Positions 18,129 through 30,971 are shown, numbered from the stretch's first letter. The stretch is 64,000 bases of DNA from Acinetobacter sp. ANC 3813 (GCF_002135435.1 NZ_NEGK01000010.1:1-64000), one strand, 5' to 3'. A program made the numbers and translations. The notes: a model not told the origin generated them from the letters alone.

Positions 18129-18148
18129 CTTCAATCTCAAACTGCGTC

Positions 18149-18568
18149 TTATTGAGCGCGGTTTTTGATTTTGCGGATGGTTTCCAGCTGAGCAGCAGTT
18201 TCTGCAAGAGCAGCCAAAGCAGCAGCAGAGTCCAAATCGCTCTTTTGATTTGCTAACAATTGCTCAGCGTTTTTACGCGCTTCGATAATTGCTGCTTCAT
18301 CAAGATTGTCAGCGCGTACTGCAGTATCTGCAAGTACTGTAACAACGTGCGGTTGAACTTCAAGTACACCACCTGATACATAGATTAATTCTTCTGTACC
18401 ATTTTCAAGCAGAACGCGGATTGCGCCCGGCTTAAGCAAAGTTACCAGCGGAGCGTGGCCAGGCATAATACCCAACTCACCGCCAGCACCTTTAGCAATT
18501 AGCATAGTTACAGTGCCAGAGTACAAAGACTCTTTAACACTTACAACGTCACATTGCATAGTTGACAT
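18149..18568 (-). CDS. atpC: ATP synthase F1 epsilon subunit
   Basis: A 139-residue regulatory subunit of the rotor stalk. The N-terminal beta-sandwich contains the typical GxxGELGIMPGHAPLVTLL segment (about 28-47), and the C-terminal 50 residues form the two-helix inhibitory arm. It is the last gene of the operon and is followed by the atp terminator. Confidence 0.97.
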   Translation of the reverse strand: MSTMQCDVVSVKESLYSGTVTMLIAKGAGGELGIMPGHAPLVTLLKPGAIRVLLENGTEELIYVSGGVLEVQPHVVTVLADTAVRADNLDEAAIIEARKNAEQLLANQKSDLDSAAALAALAETAAQLETIRKIKNRAQ

Positions 18569-18594
18569 GAGAATCTCCTAAATTAGGTAACTAA

Positions 18595-20004
<1,410 letters not shown>

Positions 20005-20015
20005 TCAAAATAATG

Positions 20016-20885
20016 TTAAACGGCAGCGGCACCACCAACGATCTCAGAAATTTCCTGAGTAATCGCGGCTTGACGCAGCTTGTTATAAATAAGTTGTAGG
20101 CTCTTAATGATGTCACCTGCGTTGTCTGTTGCAGCTTTCATTGCAACCATACGCGCAGACTGTTCACATGCGATGTTTTCAATCACACCTTGGTAAACTA
20201 CCGACTCAATGTATCGAACCAATAAGCCATTTAAAAGCTCTTCAGCTTCTGGCTCATAGATGTAGTCCCAACCGTATTGACGGTTAAGCGCCTTGTCTTC
20301 TTCAGCAGCTGCTAAAGGAACAAGCTGTTCGATCTTTTGGTTTTGAGTCATGGCATTTACAAAGCCGTTAGATACTAGATAAATACGATCTAACTCGCCT
20401 TTATCAAATGCATCCAACATCACCTGTACAGAACCAGATAACTGTTCAAGACTTGGAGCATCGCCTACATTCGTAGTCGCGCCAAGTACTTTACCGCCGT
20501 AGTTTTTAAAAAACGAAACCGCTTTTTGACCAATTAAAGCAAATTGAACTTCAATTGACTGCTCTTGTTGCTGCTGTACGTGTTTTACCACTTTTTTGAA
20601 CAGGTTAATGTTCAAACCGCCTGCAAGGCCACGATCTGAAGACACGATGATATAGCCAACGCGCTTAACAGGGCGTTCAACCATATAACGGTGTTTGTAT
20701 TCAGGGTTCGCTTGTACCAAATGAGCAATTACACGGTGCATATTTTCGGCATACGGACGGCCTTGAGCCATGCGCTCTTGCGCACGACGCATCTTAGAAG
20801 CTGCTACCATCTGCATCGCGCGAGTAATTTTCTGCGTGCTTTTGATACTAGCTACTTTGGCGCGAATTTCTTTTAAATTTGCCAT
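20016..20885 (-). CDS. atpG: ATP synthase F1 gamma subunit
   Basis: A 289-residue central rotor shaft. The N-terminal helix ([31 protein letters not shown]) and C-terminal helix ([17 protein letters not shown]... ALITQEI-like) that form the coiled coil inside alpha3beta3 are both present. Part of the intact atp operon. Confidence 0.97.
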   Translation of the reverse strand: MANLKEIRAKVASIKSTQKITRAMQMVAASKMRRAQERMAQGRPYAENMHRVIAHLVQANPEYKHRYMVERPVKRVGYIIVSSDRGLAGGLNINLFKKVVKHVQQQQEQSIEVQFALIGQKAVSFFKNYGGKVLGATTNVGDAPSLEQLSGSVQVMLDAFDKGELDRIYLVSNGFVNAMTQNQKIEQLVPLAAAEEDKALNRQYGWDYIYEPEAEELLNGLLVRYIESVVYQGVIENIACEQSARMVAMKAATDNAGDIIKSLQLIYNKLRQAAITQEISEIVGGAAAV

Positions 20886-20974
20886 ACGCTTAACCTAGTA
20901 TTCGAAGGCCCTTTCGAGCCCTCGAAGGTTGATTCCGTGAACCAAACCGACACTAAATCCAACTGGGTTGAATA

Positions 20975-22519
20975 TTAGTAAGTTTGAGTCGCTTTGAACT
21001 TCTCAATACCTGCTTTAAATTCAGCTTCGATGTCTTTGTTGTAATCACCAGAGGCATCAATATTTTGCATTAAAGAAGCATGTTCTGAACGGAAGTAAGA
21101 GATAAGCGCAGCATCAAAGTCTACGATTTTCTTCACTTCTACGTCAGACATGTAGCCTTCGTTAGATGCATAAACTGAAACAGCTTGGTCAGCAATTGAG
21201 TAAGGAGCATATTGCTTTTGCTTCATTAACTCAGTTACGCGCTGACCGTGTTCAAGTTGCTTACGCGTTGCTTCATCAAGGTCAGAAGCGAACTGAGCAA
21301 ACGCTGCCAATTCACGGTATTGTGCAAGTGCAGTACGGATACCGCCTGACAATTTTTTGATGATCTTCGTTTGAGCTGAACCACCAACACGAGATACAGA
21401 GATACCCGCGTTCACTGCAGGACGGATACCTGAGTTGAACAATGATGTTTCAAGGAAGATCTGACCATCAGTAATCGAAATTACGTTCGTTGGTACGAAT
21501 GCAGATACGTCACCCGCTTGAGTTTCAATGATTGGCAATGCAGTCAAAGAACCAGTTTGGCCTTTAACTTCACCGTTCGTGAATTTCTCAACGTAGTCAG
21601 CAGAAACGCGCGAAGCACGTTCAAGAAGACGAGAGTGAAGATAGAATACGTCACCTGGATACGCTTCACGGCCTGGTGGACGACGTAACAATAATGAAAT
21701 TTGACGGTAAGCAACTGCTTGCTTAGACAAATCATCATAAATGATAAGCGCATCTTCACCGCGGTCACGGAAGTATTCACCCATTGTACAGCCAGAGTAC
21801 GGAGCAAGGAAAAGCATTGCTGCTGGATCCGCTGCCGCTGCTGCTACAACAGTTGTATACGCCATAGCGCCAGTTTCTTCTAGCTTGCGCACAACGTTAG
21901 CGATAGTCGATTGTTTTTGACCAATTGCTACGTATACACATTTAATGCCAGAGTTTTTCTGAGCGATGATCGCATCGATCGCCATAGCTGTTTTACCAGT
22001 TTGACGGTCACCAATGATCAACTCACGCTGACCACGGCCTACTGGAATCATTGTATCTACTGATTTATAACCAGTTTGTACAGGCTCATCCACTGATTGA
22101 CGCCAAATTACGCCTGGTGCAACTTTTTCTACTGCATCAGTTAATTTTGCATCAATTGGGCCTTTGCCATCAATTGGGTTACCAAGAGCATCTACTACAC
22201 GGCCTAAAAGTTCTGGACCAACCGGAACTTCTAATACACGACCTGTGCAACGAGCTTTTTGGCCTTCTTGAAGGCTTAAGTAGTTACCTAAAACAACGAC
22301 GCCCACTGAATCCTGTTCTAGGTTCAGTGCCATACCGTATAAGCCGCCGTCGAATTCGATCATTTCACCGTACATTGCATCAGCAAGGCCGTGAATACGC
22401 ACAATACCGTCGGAAACCATAACAATGGTCCCTTCGTTCTTAGCGGTCGCGCTGGTGTCCAGATCGCCGATACGCTGTTTAATGAGCGCACTGATCTCGG
22501 ATGGATTCAGTTGTTGCAT
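20975..22519 (-). CDS. atpA: ATP synthase F1 alpha subunit
   Basis: A 514-residue non-catalytic nucleotide-binding subunit. The P-loop GDRQTGKT is near residue 169, and the arginine finger region SRVGGSAQT is near 373. I chose the ATG at 22519, preceded by GAGGT, instead of a TTG five codons upstream, because [10 protein letters not shown] is the usual alpha N-terminus. Confidence 0.97.
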   Translation of the reverse strand: MQQLNPSEISALIKQRIGDLDTSATAKNEGTIVMVSDGIVRIHGLADAMYGEMIEFDGGLYGMALNLEQDSVGVVVLGNYLSLQEGQKARCTGRVLEVPVGPELLGRVVDALGNPIDGKGPIDAKLTDAVEKVAPGVIWRQSVDEPVQTGYKSVDTMIPVGRGQRELIIGDRQTGKTAMAIDAIIAQKNSGIKCVYVAIGQKQSTIANVVRKLEETGAMAYTTVVAAAAADPAAMLFLAPYSGCTMGEYFRDRGEDALIIYDDLSKQAVAYRQISLLLRRPPGREAYPGDVFYLHSRLLERASRVSADYVEKFTNGEVKGQTGSLTALPIIETQAGDVSAFVPTNVISITDGQIFLETSLFNSGIRPAVNAGISVSRVGGSAQTKIIKKLSGGIRTALAQYRELAAFAQFASDLDEATRKQLEHGQRVTELMKQKQYAPYSIADQAVSVYASNEGYMSDVEVKKIVDFDAALISYFRSEHASLMQNIDASGDYNKDIEAEFKAGIEKFKATQTY

Positions 22520-22579
22520 TGCGCTATACCTCAATCTTTATGTAAGTTCAGTCTTCTTACGCAGTAATTTTTAAAATAA

Positions 22580-23116
22580 TTACGCGAGAAGACGAGTCCG
22601 CATTTTTTCAAGCTTATTAAGCGCAGAATCATCTATCACTTGGTCGCCTGCACGAATAACTACGCCAGCAATTAGCTCTGGCTTAACTTCTACAGTCACG
22701 CTTACTGCAGCTTCGAATTTCTTCTCAAGCGCATGTGTAAGCAGTTGTTCCTGTACAGAAGTCATTGGGAATGCTGATTCAATCACAACATCCACAGTAT
22801 TGTTATTCTGTGATTTGAGCTGTTCATATTCTGCTTGAACTTCAGGAAGAAGAGCCAAACGGCTGTTCTCAGCCAGCAATGTCAAAAAGTTTGACACTGC
22901 AGCTGATTGTTCTTCACCTAAAACTTTAGCAAAAAGACTTACCTGCTCAGCAGGAGTAAGCTCAGGGCGATTTAGATAAGCTGAAAATGCTTCGTCTTGC
23001 ACCGCAGCACTAAGCAAGTTAAGCGCAGTTGACCAAGAGTCAGCTGTGCCTTGCTCAGTAGCGTAAGCAAATGCTGCTTTTGCATATGGGCGTGCCAACG
23101 TCAAGAGTTCAGCCAT
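22580..23116 (-). CDS. atpH: ATP synthase F1 delta subunit
   Basis: A 178-residue peripheral stalk subunit that joins F1 to the b subunits. The N-terminal six-helix domain begins [12 protein letters not shown], and the C-terminus has the family's [12 protein letters not shown] end. It is 12 bases downstream of atpF. Confidence 0.95.
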   Translation of the reverse strand: MAELLTLARPYAKAAFAYATEQGTADSWSTALNLLSAAVQDEAFSAYLNRPELTPAEQVSLFAKVLGEEQSAAVSNFLTLLAENSRLALLPEVQAEYEQLKSQNNNTVDVVIESAFPMTSVQEQLLTHALEKKFEAAVSVTVEVKPELIAGVVIRAGDQVIDDSALNKLEKMRTRLLA

Positions 23117-23128
23117 AATCCGCCTCTC

Positions 23129-23599
23129 TTAAAGTTTAGCAGCCAGCTGAGTCAGCATGGCATTGTGAGCTTCTGCGTCAACTTGCTGGCTAAGAATTTT
23201 CTCAGCGCCAGTTACTGCAAGAGCAGCCACTTGTTGACGTAATTCTTCGCGAGCAGAATTGATTTCAGTATCAACAGCTTCTTTAGCCTGTTGACGGATA
23301 CGCTCACCTTCAGCAGATGCTTGAGTACGCGCTTCTTCTACCAATTGCGCACCGCGACGGTTCGCTTGTTCGATCAATTGAGCCGCTTGTGCTTTCGCAG
23401 CGTCCAATTCAGCTTTTACTTGAGCTTGCGCGTCTGCAAGATCAGCTTTCGCTTTTTCAGCAGCGTTTAAGCCATCAGCGATTTTACGCTGACGCTCACT
23501 AATCGCATTGATTAGTGGTGGCCATACAAACTTCATGCAGAATGCGACGAAAATCGCAAATGCAATCGCTTGGCCAATCAATGTGAGGTTGATATTCAT
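23129..23599 (-). CDS. atpF: ATP synthase Fo b subunit
   Basis: A 156-residue peripheral stalk protein with one N-terminal membrane helix (about 5-27) and a long charged Ala-rich helix (about 30-150) that dimerises and holds F1 against rotation. Confidence 0.96.
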   Translation of the reverse strand: MNINLTLIGQAIAFAIFVAFCMKFVWPPLINAISERQRKIADGLNAAEKAKADLADAQAQVKAELDAAKAQAAQLIEQANRRGAQLVEEARTQASAEGERIRQQAKEAVDTEINSAREELRQQVAALAVTGAEKILSQQVDAEAHNAMLTQLAAKL

Positions 23600-23637
23600 T
23601 GCTATTCCTCAATAGTTTAATTTAGGAATTAAGCTGA

Positions 23638-23892
<255 letters not shown>

Positions 23893-23967
23893 TCAGAGGT
23901 TAGGTTTATACCAAATTAAATTAAAAAATTATGAGCCCAACCACCCTACGGCAATTAGGCAATACTA

Positions 23968-24846
<879 letters not shown>

Positions 24847-24946
24847 TCACACCTGGTCAATGTCAAAAACTAATGGAACTCACGAATATCGCGTGCTGCT
24901 TGATATCTCGCCAGCTCCTGAAAAAACTTTTCAATTTCTGCTGCGC

Positions 24947-25345
24947 TTAAACCCGCTTCTGCAGACGTGATGCCCAAAATGGAGCAACCCACGACATCGC
25001 CTGAACGAGGATAAAACCACAAAACAATGCTGCCGGTGACAACGGCTTTACATTGCTCAAAATTAAAATGAGTCCAACAATCACTATTGCAAACTTGCCC
25101 ATCATGCCACGATACATGTTGGACAGCACTTGTTTGGTGGCGCGGGCGCCAGCGGCTCTAAAGGACTGCCAAGTAAAATAGCAGCTTGCCAGCCAGCATA
25201 CCAATGCGCCCAAGGCCGCACTCAATGCTGCAACAGGATCTTTCAAGACCCATCCAATCAAGGCTGAAACAGGAATCATTAATGCTTGCAAGATGATCAA
25301 AGCTTTCGCTAATCGTCGATCAATCAAGCGACTAGTTCGGCTCAT
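24947..25345 (-). CDS. atpI: ATP synthase subunit I
   Basis: A 132-residue small membrane protein with four hydrophobic segments (about 14-38, 39-58, 75-97 and 101-123). It is the first gene of the operon. AtpI is thought to help assemble the c-ring but is not essential in Escherichia coli. Confidence 0.9.
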   Translation of the reverse strand: MSRTSRLIDRRLAKALIILQALMIPVSALIGWVLKDPVAALSAALGALVCWLASCYFTWQSFRAAGARATKQVLSNMYRGMMGKFAIVIVGLILILSNVKPLSPAALFCGFILVQAMSWVAPFWASRLQKRV

Positions 25346-25408
25346 TTTTGTACACTCACAGCATTTATGCTTGACAAGTTTAGCTGATGATTATTTTTAA
25401 TCGCAGGC

Positions 25409-25437
25409 ATTATAGAGTTACACCCCTGAACATGCAA
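25409..25437 (-). promoter_or_regulatory. Sigma70 promoter of the atp operon
   Basis: On the minus strand TTGCAT (25432-25437), 17 bases and a perfect TATAAT (25409-25414) precede atpI by about 64 bases. Confidence 0.7.
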
Positions 25438-25515
25438 TCTTTTCCCGACCTAAGTCTGGTTTTTTTGCTGTACAGCTTTGCACCGCCTTGAAACGGTGAC
25501 TGTTTATTTTTTGCA

Positions 25516-26355
25516 TTAATTCCGTGCATTTAGCGCACAGCTGCGGGTTTTCTCCGCTAAAGTTTTCCAAGCGCGGATAAAACTGGTCTCTGCGTTCATG
25601 CTTTCGTCTACGCTTTGAAAGACGATTGGATTGAGCTTTTGATACTGGTTTTTACTCGCCTGCCCTTCCGCCAGAAGGCACATTTTTGCTTTCGGACGGC
25701 TGTCCTGCAGGTATTTGATTTGCGCAATTGTAGGCGCAATATGCGGATCATCGGTTAAAGCGCCGGCAAATTTCAAATTCAGCGGGCGCTCCAAATATTG
25801 ATAGGCGTCATGGTATGACCAATAGGGCTGCGCATTGCTATTTGCCGCAAAACGGTGAGACTCGATTAACATATTCTGTGCAAATGAACGTGCATTGGCC
25901 CAATACTGTTCTCGGTGCGCAGGCATTTGCTGTGAACGCAGCGCAGCGATAAAGAACGCGATGCGCACGGCATTATTCGGTTCAAGCCAAACATGCGTAT
26001 CGACAGTATTGGCAATGGCCTGCCCTTTGGGATTGCGCAGCGGCAAGGTGCTGAGGATCCCTGAATCTAGAAGCGCTACACTTTTCGAATTTCCTGCGAG
26101 CAGTTTTTCTAAAGGCGCTTCATGCGCTTTGCCCAGCCAAATCACCAAATTCGCATCCTGTACCATTTTACGGTGCATTGGCGTAAGGCTGACATCATGG
26201 CCAGATTGGTTTTCCAATAATAAGGTTGGCTTTTCTACGCCCTTTGTCACTTCCTGCGCAATAAGATATATGGGATGGGTAGACACCACTAATCCTTGCG
26301 CCCAGCTGATCGAGCTGAAAATTGCAAAAGCACAGAATGCCAAGATACGGGACAT
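25516..26355 (-). CDS. znuA: Zinc ABC transporter substrate-binding protein
   Basis: A 279-residue periplasmic zinc-binding protein of the cluster A-I family. The signal peptide is residues 1-19 (RILAFCAFAIFSSISWAQ). Likely zinc ligands are His in STHPIYLIA, His in SPMHRKM-like TPMHRK, and the HTHVWLEP motif. The His-rich loop typical of Escherichia coli ZnuA between the first and third helices is absent. A TTG upstream at 26442 would give a longer frame, but the signal peptide begins at 26355. It diverges from zur over a Zur box. Confidence 0.92.
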   Translation of the reverse strand: MSRILAFCAFAIFSSISWAQGLVVSTHPIYLIAQEVTKGVEKPTLLLENQSGHDVSLTPMHRKMVQDANLVIWLGKAHEAPLEKLLAGNSKSVALLDSGILSTLPLRNPKGQAIANTVDTHVWLEPNNAVRIAFFIAALRSQQMPAHREQYWANARSFAQNMLIESHRFAANSNAQPYWSYHDAYQYLERPLNLKFAGALTDDPHIAPTIAQIKYLQDSRPKAKMCLLAEGQASKNQYQKLNPIVFQSVDESMNAETSFIRAWKTLAEKTRSCALNARN

Positions 26356-26381
26356 GGAAAAATCACTGCAGAATGGAATAG

Positions 26382-26396
26382 TGTTATAATATAACA
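26382..26396. promoter_or_regulatory. Zur box between znuA and zur
   Basis: A 15-bp palindrome, TGTTATA-A-TATAACA, with 7-bp perfect arms, matches the known gammaproteobacterial Zur operator (GTTATANTATAAC core). It lies 27 bases before the znuA ATG and 97 bases before zur. It contains a TATAAT that can serve as the -10 for zur, so zinc-loaded Zur binding would block both promoters. Confidence 0.85.
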
Positions 26397-26492
26397 AATT
26401 CTCAAAAATACCTATGCCTGATCGAATCTTGCCTCGCTTCATGCTAAGATTTAAAGTCTTTTTCTTTTAAAGTTTCGCACTTGAGGTTAATC

Positions 26493-26987
26493 ATGAGCTC
26501 TTGTTCGCACGAACATCATAATGCATTGCATGGCGTGCACGACCACCCAAATGTGGCGCAGCGCCTTGCAGAAGCTGAAAGCATGTGTTCGGCAACCGGC
26601 GCGCGCCTCACCCCTTTGCGCAAGGAAGTGCTGGAACTGATTTTGAATGCGGCAGGCCCAATGGGCGCTTATGATCTGCTGGCCAAAATCAAGAGCGGAT
26701 CTGACCGCCCTGCAGCGCCGCCGACGGTCTACCGCACCCTCGATTTTTTATTGGAAAAAGGTTTAATTCACCGCTTAACTTCGATTAATGCCTATATCCC
26801 CTGCTGCCATCCGCGTGAAGGCCATCAAGCAGCCTTTCTGATTTGCACAGAGTGCAAGGCAGTTAAAGAAGCCTCAGCCCAAGGATTATTGCAGCAGCTG
26901 GATGCCCTGTCTGCATCAGACCAATTTACCGCGCATCACAGCATTATTGAAATTTCAGGAATCTGTCAGCAGTGCAGCAAACAATAA
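26493..26987 (+). CDS. zur: Zinc uptake regulator Zur (Fur family)
   Basis: A 164-residue Fur-family repressor. The N-terminus is His-rich (SSCSHEHHNALHGVHDHPN). The winged helix covers about 30-100 (TPLRKEVLELI...TVYRTLDFLLEKGLIHRL). Structural zinc Cys pairs are visible: CTEC near residue 118 and CQQC near 157, with HPREGHQ before them. GAGG lies 7 bases before this ATG; a TTG start four codons upstream would overlap it. It overlaps znuC by 16 bases. Confidence 0.93.
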   Translation: MSSCSHEHHNALHGVHDHPNVAQRLAEAESMCSATGARLTPLRKEVLELILNAAGPMGAYDLLAKIKSGSDRPAAPPTVYRTLDFLLEKGLIHRLTSINAYIPCCHPREGHQAAFLICTECKAVKEASAQGLLQQLDALSASDQFTAHHSIIEISGICQQCSKQ

Positions 26988-27751
26988 ACTCAGCGCCTCT
27001 GATTGAGCTGAAGCAAATCCATGTGCGTATAGATGAACGCGATATTTTAAAAAATGTCGACTTTACCCTGCATGACCGAGAAATTGTCACGCTCATCGGG
27101 CCAAATGGCGCGGGAAAATCCACCCTGATTAAAGTGCTGCTGGGCATTCTCAAACCGACCTCAGGCAGTCTCAGCGGCGTCAAAAAGCTTAAATTCTCTT
27201 ATGTGCCGCAGAAATTCAACCCATCTCATAGCCTGCCGCTGCGGGTCTGTGATTTGCTGGCTTTGGAAAAATGTGAAGCCTCTATAAAGGAAGAGATTGT
27301 CCGTGACACCGGCATTGCAAAATTACAGCAGGCCAAAGTGCAGCAGCTGTCTGGCGGCGAGCGCCAGCGTGTGCTGATTGCCCGTGCGCTGCTGCGCCAG
27401 CCGAATGTATTGGTTTTGGACGAACCGATGCAAGGCTTAGATATTCAGTCTGAAGCTGAATTGTACGACTATGTGCGCAGCCTGCCTGAAAAATATGGCT
27501 GTGCGGTGCTGATGGTGTCACACGATTTGCAATGGGTCATGCAAGGCACTCAGCGTGTGGTCTGCCTGAACAAACATATCTGCTGCAGCGGCCTGCCGGA
27601 AAATGTGCAGCAGCATCCTGAATATCAAGCGATCTTTGGCACCAACCGCGTGTTCTACCAGCATCATCATGATCATTGCGGACATGGCGATTCAGCTACG
27701 CCTTGCCAGCATGATCCGCGCCCGCACATTCACCCAGAACCGGAAACCTAA
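26972..27751 (+). CDS. znuC: Zinc ABC transporter ATP-binding protein
   Basis: A 259-residue ABC ATPase. Walker A GPNGAGKST is near residue 43, the signature LSGGERQRV near 124, and Walker B VLVLDEPMQGLD near 144. After the ATPase core ends, the last 30 residues form an unusual His/Cys-rich tail (HHHDHCGHGD... CQHDPRPHIH), possibly metal-binding. The start is GTG, 16 bases inside zur, and AGGA lies 11 bases upstream. Confidence 0.93.
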   Translation: MQQTINSAPLIELKQIHVRIDERDILKNVDFTLHDREIVTLIGPNGAGKSTLIKVLLGILKPTSGSLSGVKKLKFSYVPQKFNPSHSLPLRVCDLLALEKCEASIKEEIVRDTGIAKLQQAKVQQLSGGERQRVLIARALLRQPNVLVLDEPMQGLDIQSEAELYDYVRSLPEKYGCAVLMVSHDLQWVMQGTQRVVCLNKHICCSGLPENVQQHPEYQAIFGTNRVFYQHHHDHCGHGDSATPCQHDPRPHIHPEPET

Positions 27752-27754
27752 GCC

Positions 27755-28555
27755 ATGATGGAATGGTTACAACTGCTCTTGCCAGCATGGATCATGGGCA
27801 CTCTTTTGGTGTTTTTAACTGCACCGCTGGGCTGCCTGATGCTGTGGCGCCGCATGTCCTTTTTTGCCGATACCATGGCGCATGGAACGTTACTGGGTGT
27901 TGCCATTGCTGGCGCGCTCAGCCTGCCTATGTGGATGGGTGTGACCTTGCTGGCGGTCATGCTGGTGGGGATTTTATGGATTCTGCATGATCCGCGACTG
28001 CCGAATGACGCGCTGCTGGCGCTGTGTTCCGCTACGCTGCTCTGCTCTGGCTTATTGCTGATTCAGCATTTACCTGCACTGCGCCCAGAATTGCTCAGCT
28101 ATTTATTTGGCGATTTGCTCACGATTTCTTGGGCAGATTTGCCTGTATTTGCTGTCATTATTATTGGCGCCCTGACCGTATTGTACAAATACTGGCAGGC
28201 GCAAATACAAATTGCGATTGATCCAGATATTGCAGTCAGTGAAGGCATCAATGCCAAATGGCAGCGTCTGATTTTTATGCTGCTTTTGGCCTTGTTTACC
28301 GTACTGGCTTTACGCGCTGTCGGTTCATTGCTGATGGGCGCTTTGCTGGTGATTCCAGCATTAACTGCGCGCCTGATGGCAAACTCACCTAAACAGATGG
28401 TGGTGTGGGCATTCATTTTTGCGCAAATAGGCATTAGTGTTGGACTATGGTCCAGCGCGGGTTTGAATGTTTCTACGGGCTTAAGCATTGTGCTGACCAT
28501 GGCAATTTTATTTGCAGTGATTTTTGCGGTGCAGAAATTTAAAAAAATGGCCTAA
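27755..28555 (+). CDS. znuB: Zinc ABC transporter permease
   Basis: A 266-residue inner-membrane permease of the ABC-3 family with about eight hydrophobic helices. The DTMAHGTLLGVA segment near residue 38 is the ABC-3 hallmark after the first helices. It follows znuC by 3 bases and ends the zur-znuC-znuB operon, with a terminator downstream. Confidence 0.93.
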   Translation: MMEWLQLLLPAWIMGTLLVFLTAPLGCLMLWRRMSFFADTMAHGTLLGVAIAGALSLPMWMGVTLLAVMLVGILWILHDPRLPNDALLALCSATLLCSGLLLIQHLPALRPELLSYLFGDLLTISWADLPVFAVIIIGALTVLYKYWQAQIQIAIDPDIAVSEGINAKWQRLIFMLLLALFTVLALRAVGSLLMGALLVIPALTARLMANSPKQMVVWAFIFAQIGISVGLWSSAGLNVSTGLSIVLTMAILFAVIFAVQKFKKMA

Positions 28556-28598
28556 CCCAGCTCAGCATTCAGCAATGAACCAAAATGTAAAAAATACT

Positions 28599-28622
28599 AA
28601 ACTGCTTTCGGGCAGTTTTTTT
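28599..28622 (+). terminator. Terminator of the zur-znuCB operon
   Basis: The 7-bp arms AAACTGC and GCAGTTT around a 6-base loop run into seven or more T residues, 43 bases past the znuB stop. Confidence 0.7.
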
Positions 28623-28687
28623 GATGATGTTTTTTAGCGCATGCTCTGTTATATGTTGAATATCTGCATTACATACAAAGTTAGAAG

Positions 28688-29209
28688 ATGGAACTGGATC
28701 ACTTCATATTGATGGCCCGCTATAACAGCTGGGCTACGAAGCGTTTAAACCTGATTTTAGATCAAGTGTCAGATGAAGACTTTTATAAAGATCAGGGGTT
28801 ATTTTTTAAAAGCATTTTCGGCACACTCAATCATTTGCTGCTGGGTGAACATCTCTTATGGTTTTCCCGCTTCAGCCAAGGCCATTCACCTCAAATTGCA
28901 CTGAACAGTATTATTGAACAGGATCGCTATGTGCTGACCCAAACCCTGCTGGAAAAATCTTTTCATTGGCAGAACTATCTGCATGAGCTTGATCCTGCAC
29001 GGCTGGGCGGACTCTTTCATTACCAAACATCTGCAGGCCAAAACATTTCTGTTCCTTTTGCCGGCACCCTGCTGCATGTGTTTAATCACGGGACACATCA
29101 CCGCGGGCAAATTACAGCGGCACTGACCGCCATGGGTTATGACTGCCCTGAACTGGATTTGATTTATATGCTGCGCGATGAGCAGCAGGCAGTTGCAAGC
29201 AATTCCTGA
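28688..29209 (+). CDS. DinB family protein
   Basis: A 173-residue four-helix-bundle protein of the DinB/YfiT superfamily of putative metal-dependent thiol transferases. The metal triad is visible as His49, His134 and His138 (LNHLLLGE and FNHGTHHRGQ). The substrate and thiol cofactor are unknown. It is an ordinary short gene between the znu terminator and a convergent LysE gene. Confidence 0.85.
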   Translation: MELDHFILMARYNSWATKRLNLILDQVSDEDFYKDQGLFFKSIFGTLNHLLLGEHLLWFSRFSQGHSPQIALNSIIEQDRYVLTQTLLEKSFHWQNYLHELDPARLGGLFHYQTSAGQNISVPFAGTLLHVFNHGTHHRGQITAALTAMGYDCPELDLIYMLRDEQQAVASNS

Positions 29210-29262
29210 AAAATACGGCCTGAGCTTAGGAAGCCATATTCCATGCTCAGAACTTCTTCATT

Positions 29263-29883
29263 CTATTGATGCACCAGACTCAGTAAGCTGGCCGCGCAAG
29301 CAAATAACACTGCAAAAGTGCGATTCATATACTTTTGCTGTTTGGGCGATGTCAGCAGGCGCAAGACTTTAGCCGCCAGTCCTGTATAGCCCGCCATCAC
29401 AATCAGATCAATCGTAATCATGGTTGCCGCCATCACGACATATTGAATCACTTGCGGCTTAGATAAATCTAAAAATTGCGGCAAAACGGCCAGCAAAAAC
29501 ACAATAGCTTTCGGATTGCTCATGTTGACCAAAAAACCATTCAGCACCAGTTTACTGCGCGATTTATTCGGAAGATTTTGCTGGATATCAATGGATTGTA
29601 CAGGCACCGTCCACTGCAAATAAGCCAAATACAGCAAATACGCCACACCAAACCATTTCACCACTAAAAATGCCCAAGGCGTGGTGGCAAACAGTACCCC
29701 TGCCCCTGCTGCCACAATGCCAATTTGTACTAGAAGCGCCAACTGCAGTCCGAGAGCATTCCAATACCCATATTTGAAACCGTAATTTAAGCCGCTCGAC
29801 ATAGACGCAATAGCACCAGCACCTGGAGAAATACTGATGACCCAGCAAGCCAGCATATAGGCCAGCCAAATTTGGAAGGACAT
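29263..29883 (-). CDS. LysE/RhtB family exporter
   Basis: A 206-residue inner-membrane exporter with six hydrophobic segments. The family-typical ISPGAGAIASMSSGLNYG segment follows the first helix, and NPKAIVFLLAVLPQF lies near residue 120. The family exports amino acids such as threonine or homoserine; the substrate is not readable. Its 53-base gap from DinB contains a weak hairpin. Confidence 0.85.
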   Translation of the reverse strand: MSFQIWLAYMLACWVISISPGAGAIASMSSGLNYGFKYGYWNALGLQLALLVQIGIVAAGAGVLFATTPWAFLVVKWFGVAYLLYLAYLQWTVPVQSIDIQQNLPNKSRSKLVLNGFLVNMSNPKAIVFLLAVLPQFLDLSKPQVIQYVVMAATMITIDLIVMAGYTGLAAKVLRLLTSPKQQKYMNRTFAVLFACAASLLSLVHQ

Positions 29884-30050
29884 AACAATGAAAATAATTG
29901 CAAGAGAGTGCAGAAATTATATGACATTTATACTTTTATATGGGGCATAGAAATGTCAATGAAAATATATTTTTAGGCTACCCACTGCTCAGCTGATGAG
30001 GCACAATAGGTCTAGCGACGTAAAAAATTATCAAAATTCAGGAGCCATGA

Positions 30051-30971
30051 ATGACAGCCCAATCTGTGATTTTGCCATTACCTTCAGATCATGCGCGTTT
30101 TATTGTTCTTCGCCTCAAAGATTTAAGCATTGAAGAATTGAAAGAAAAAATTGGCGATTTATTTTCGACCCGTGATCGTTTAATCACACAGCATCCAAAT
30201 GCTCAGATTAAAACTGGAGTCGCCTTTGGTCCTGAACTTTGGGCAAAATTGCATACGGAAATGCCTGCAGGTTTTAAACAGCTGGCGCCTATTGCTGGTT
30301 CTTTTCAAATGCCTGTGGCTCCAGCAGATGTGCTGATTCACATTGCAGCGCAACGGACGGACATCTGTTTTGCACTCAGCCAGTCTTTTTTTGACGGCAT
30401 TCAAGATAAGGTCGAAGTTCTGGATGAGCGGGTATGCTTCCGTAATTTTGATGGGCGGGATTTGACGGGCTTTATTGATGGCACTGAAAATCCGCAATTT
30501 CCAGATGACCGCGCTGAAACAGCGCTATTAAGCGAAGATAATGGCATTTTTGCTGAAGGCTCTTTTATTTTTGCACAGCGTTACTGCCACGATTTAGAAA
30601 AATGGAAAAAACTGAAAGTCGATGCGCAGGAACATGTGATTGGCCGTACCAAACTTGAATCTATTGAGTTGGATGAAGCTGAACAGCCTGAAAACTCCCA
30701 TGTATCCCGTACTGTCGTTGAAGATGGTGAGGGCGATGAGCTGGCTATTCTGCGTCACTCTTTACCTTATGGTGATGGCCGCGGTGATCAAGGTTTGTTT
30801 TTTATTGCCTACACCAATAATTTAAGCATTATCGACAATATGTTATTGCGTATGTTTGGTACCAGTGGTGACGGTATTCATGACCGTTTACTGCACTTTG
30901 TCACGCCAATGGATGGCGCTTATTACTTTGCACCGAGTGAAGAGTTATTAGAAGTAGTATTGGAAGGTTAA
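30051..30971 (+). CDS. Dyp-type haem peroxidase
   Basis: A 306-residue dye-decolourising peroxidase. The GxxDG-type motif FIDGTENP lies near residue 140 and contains the distal catalytic Asp. A SHVSRTV segment near 220 likely supplies the proximal haem His. There is no Tat or Sec signal, so it is cytoplasmic or encapsulin-delivered, but no encapsulin gene is adjacent. A Shine-Dalgarno-like AGGAG precedes the ATG. Confidence 0.92.
   Translation: MTAQSVILPLPSDHARFIVLRLKDLSIEELKEKIGDLFSTRDRLITQHPNAQIKTGVAFGPELWAKLHTEMPAGFKQLAPIAGSFQMPVAPADVLIHIAAQRTDICFALSQSFFDGIQDKVEVLDERVCFRNFDGRDLTGFIDGTENPQFPDDRAETALLSEDNGIFAEGSFIFAQRYCHDLEKWKKLKVDAQEHVIGRTKLESIELDEAEQPENSHVSRTVVEDGEGDELAILRHSLPYGDGRGDQGLFFIAYTNNLSIIDNMLLRMFGTSGDGIHDRLLHFVTPMDGAYYFAPSEELLEVVLEG

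Noticed and set aside
25895..26389. Plus-strand 164-codon frame opposite znuA
   Set aside because: It is antisense to znuA and covers its promoter side; no family resemblance and no ribosome site.
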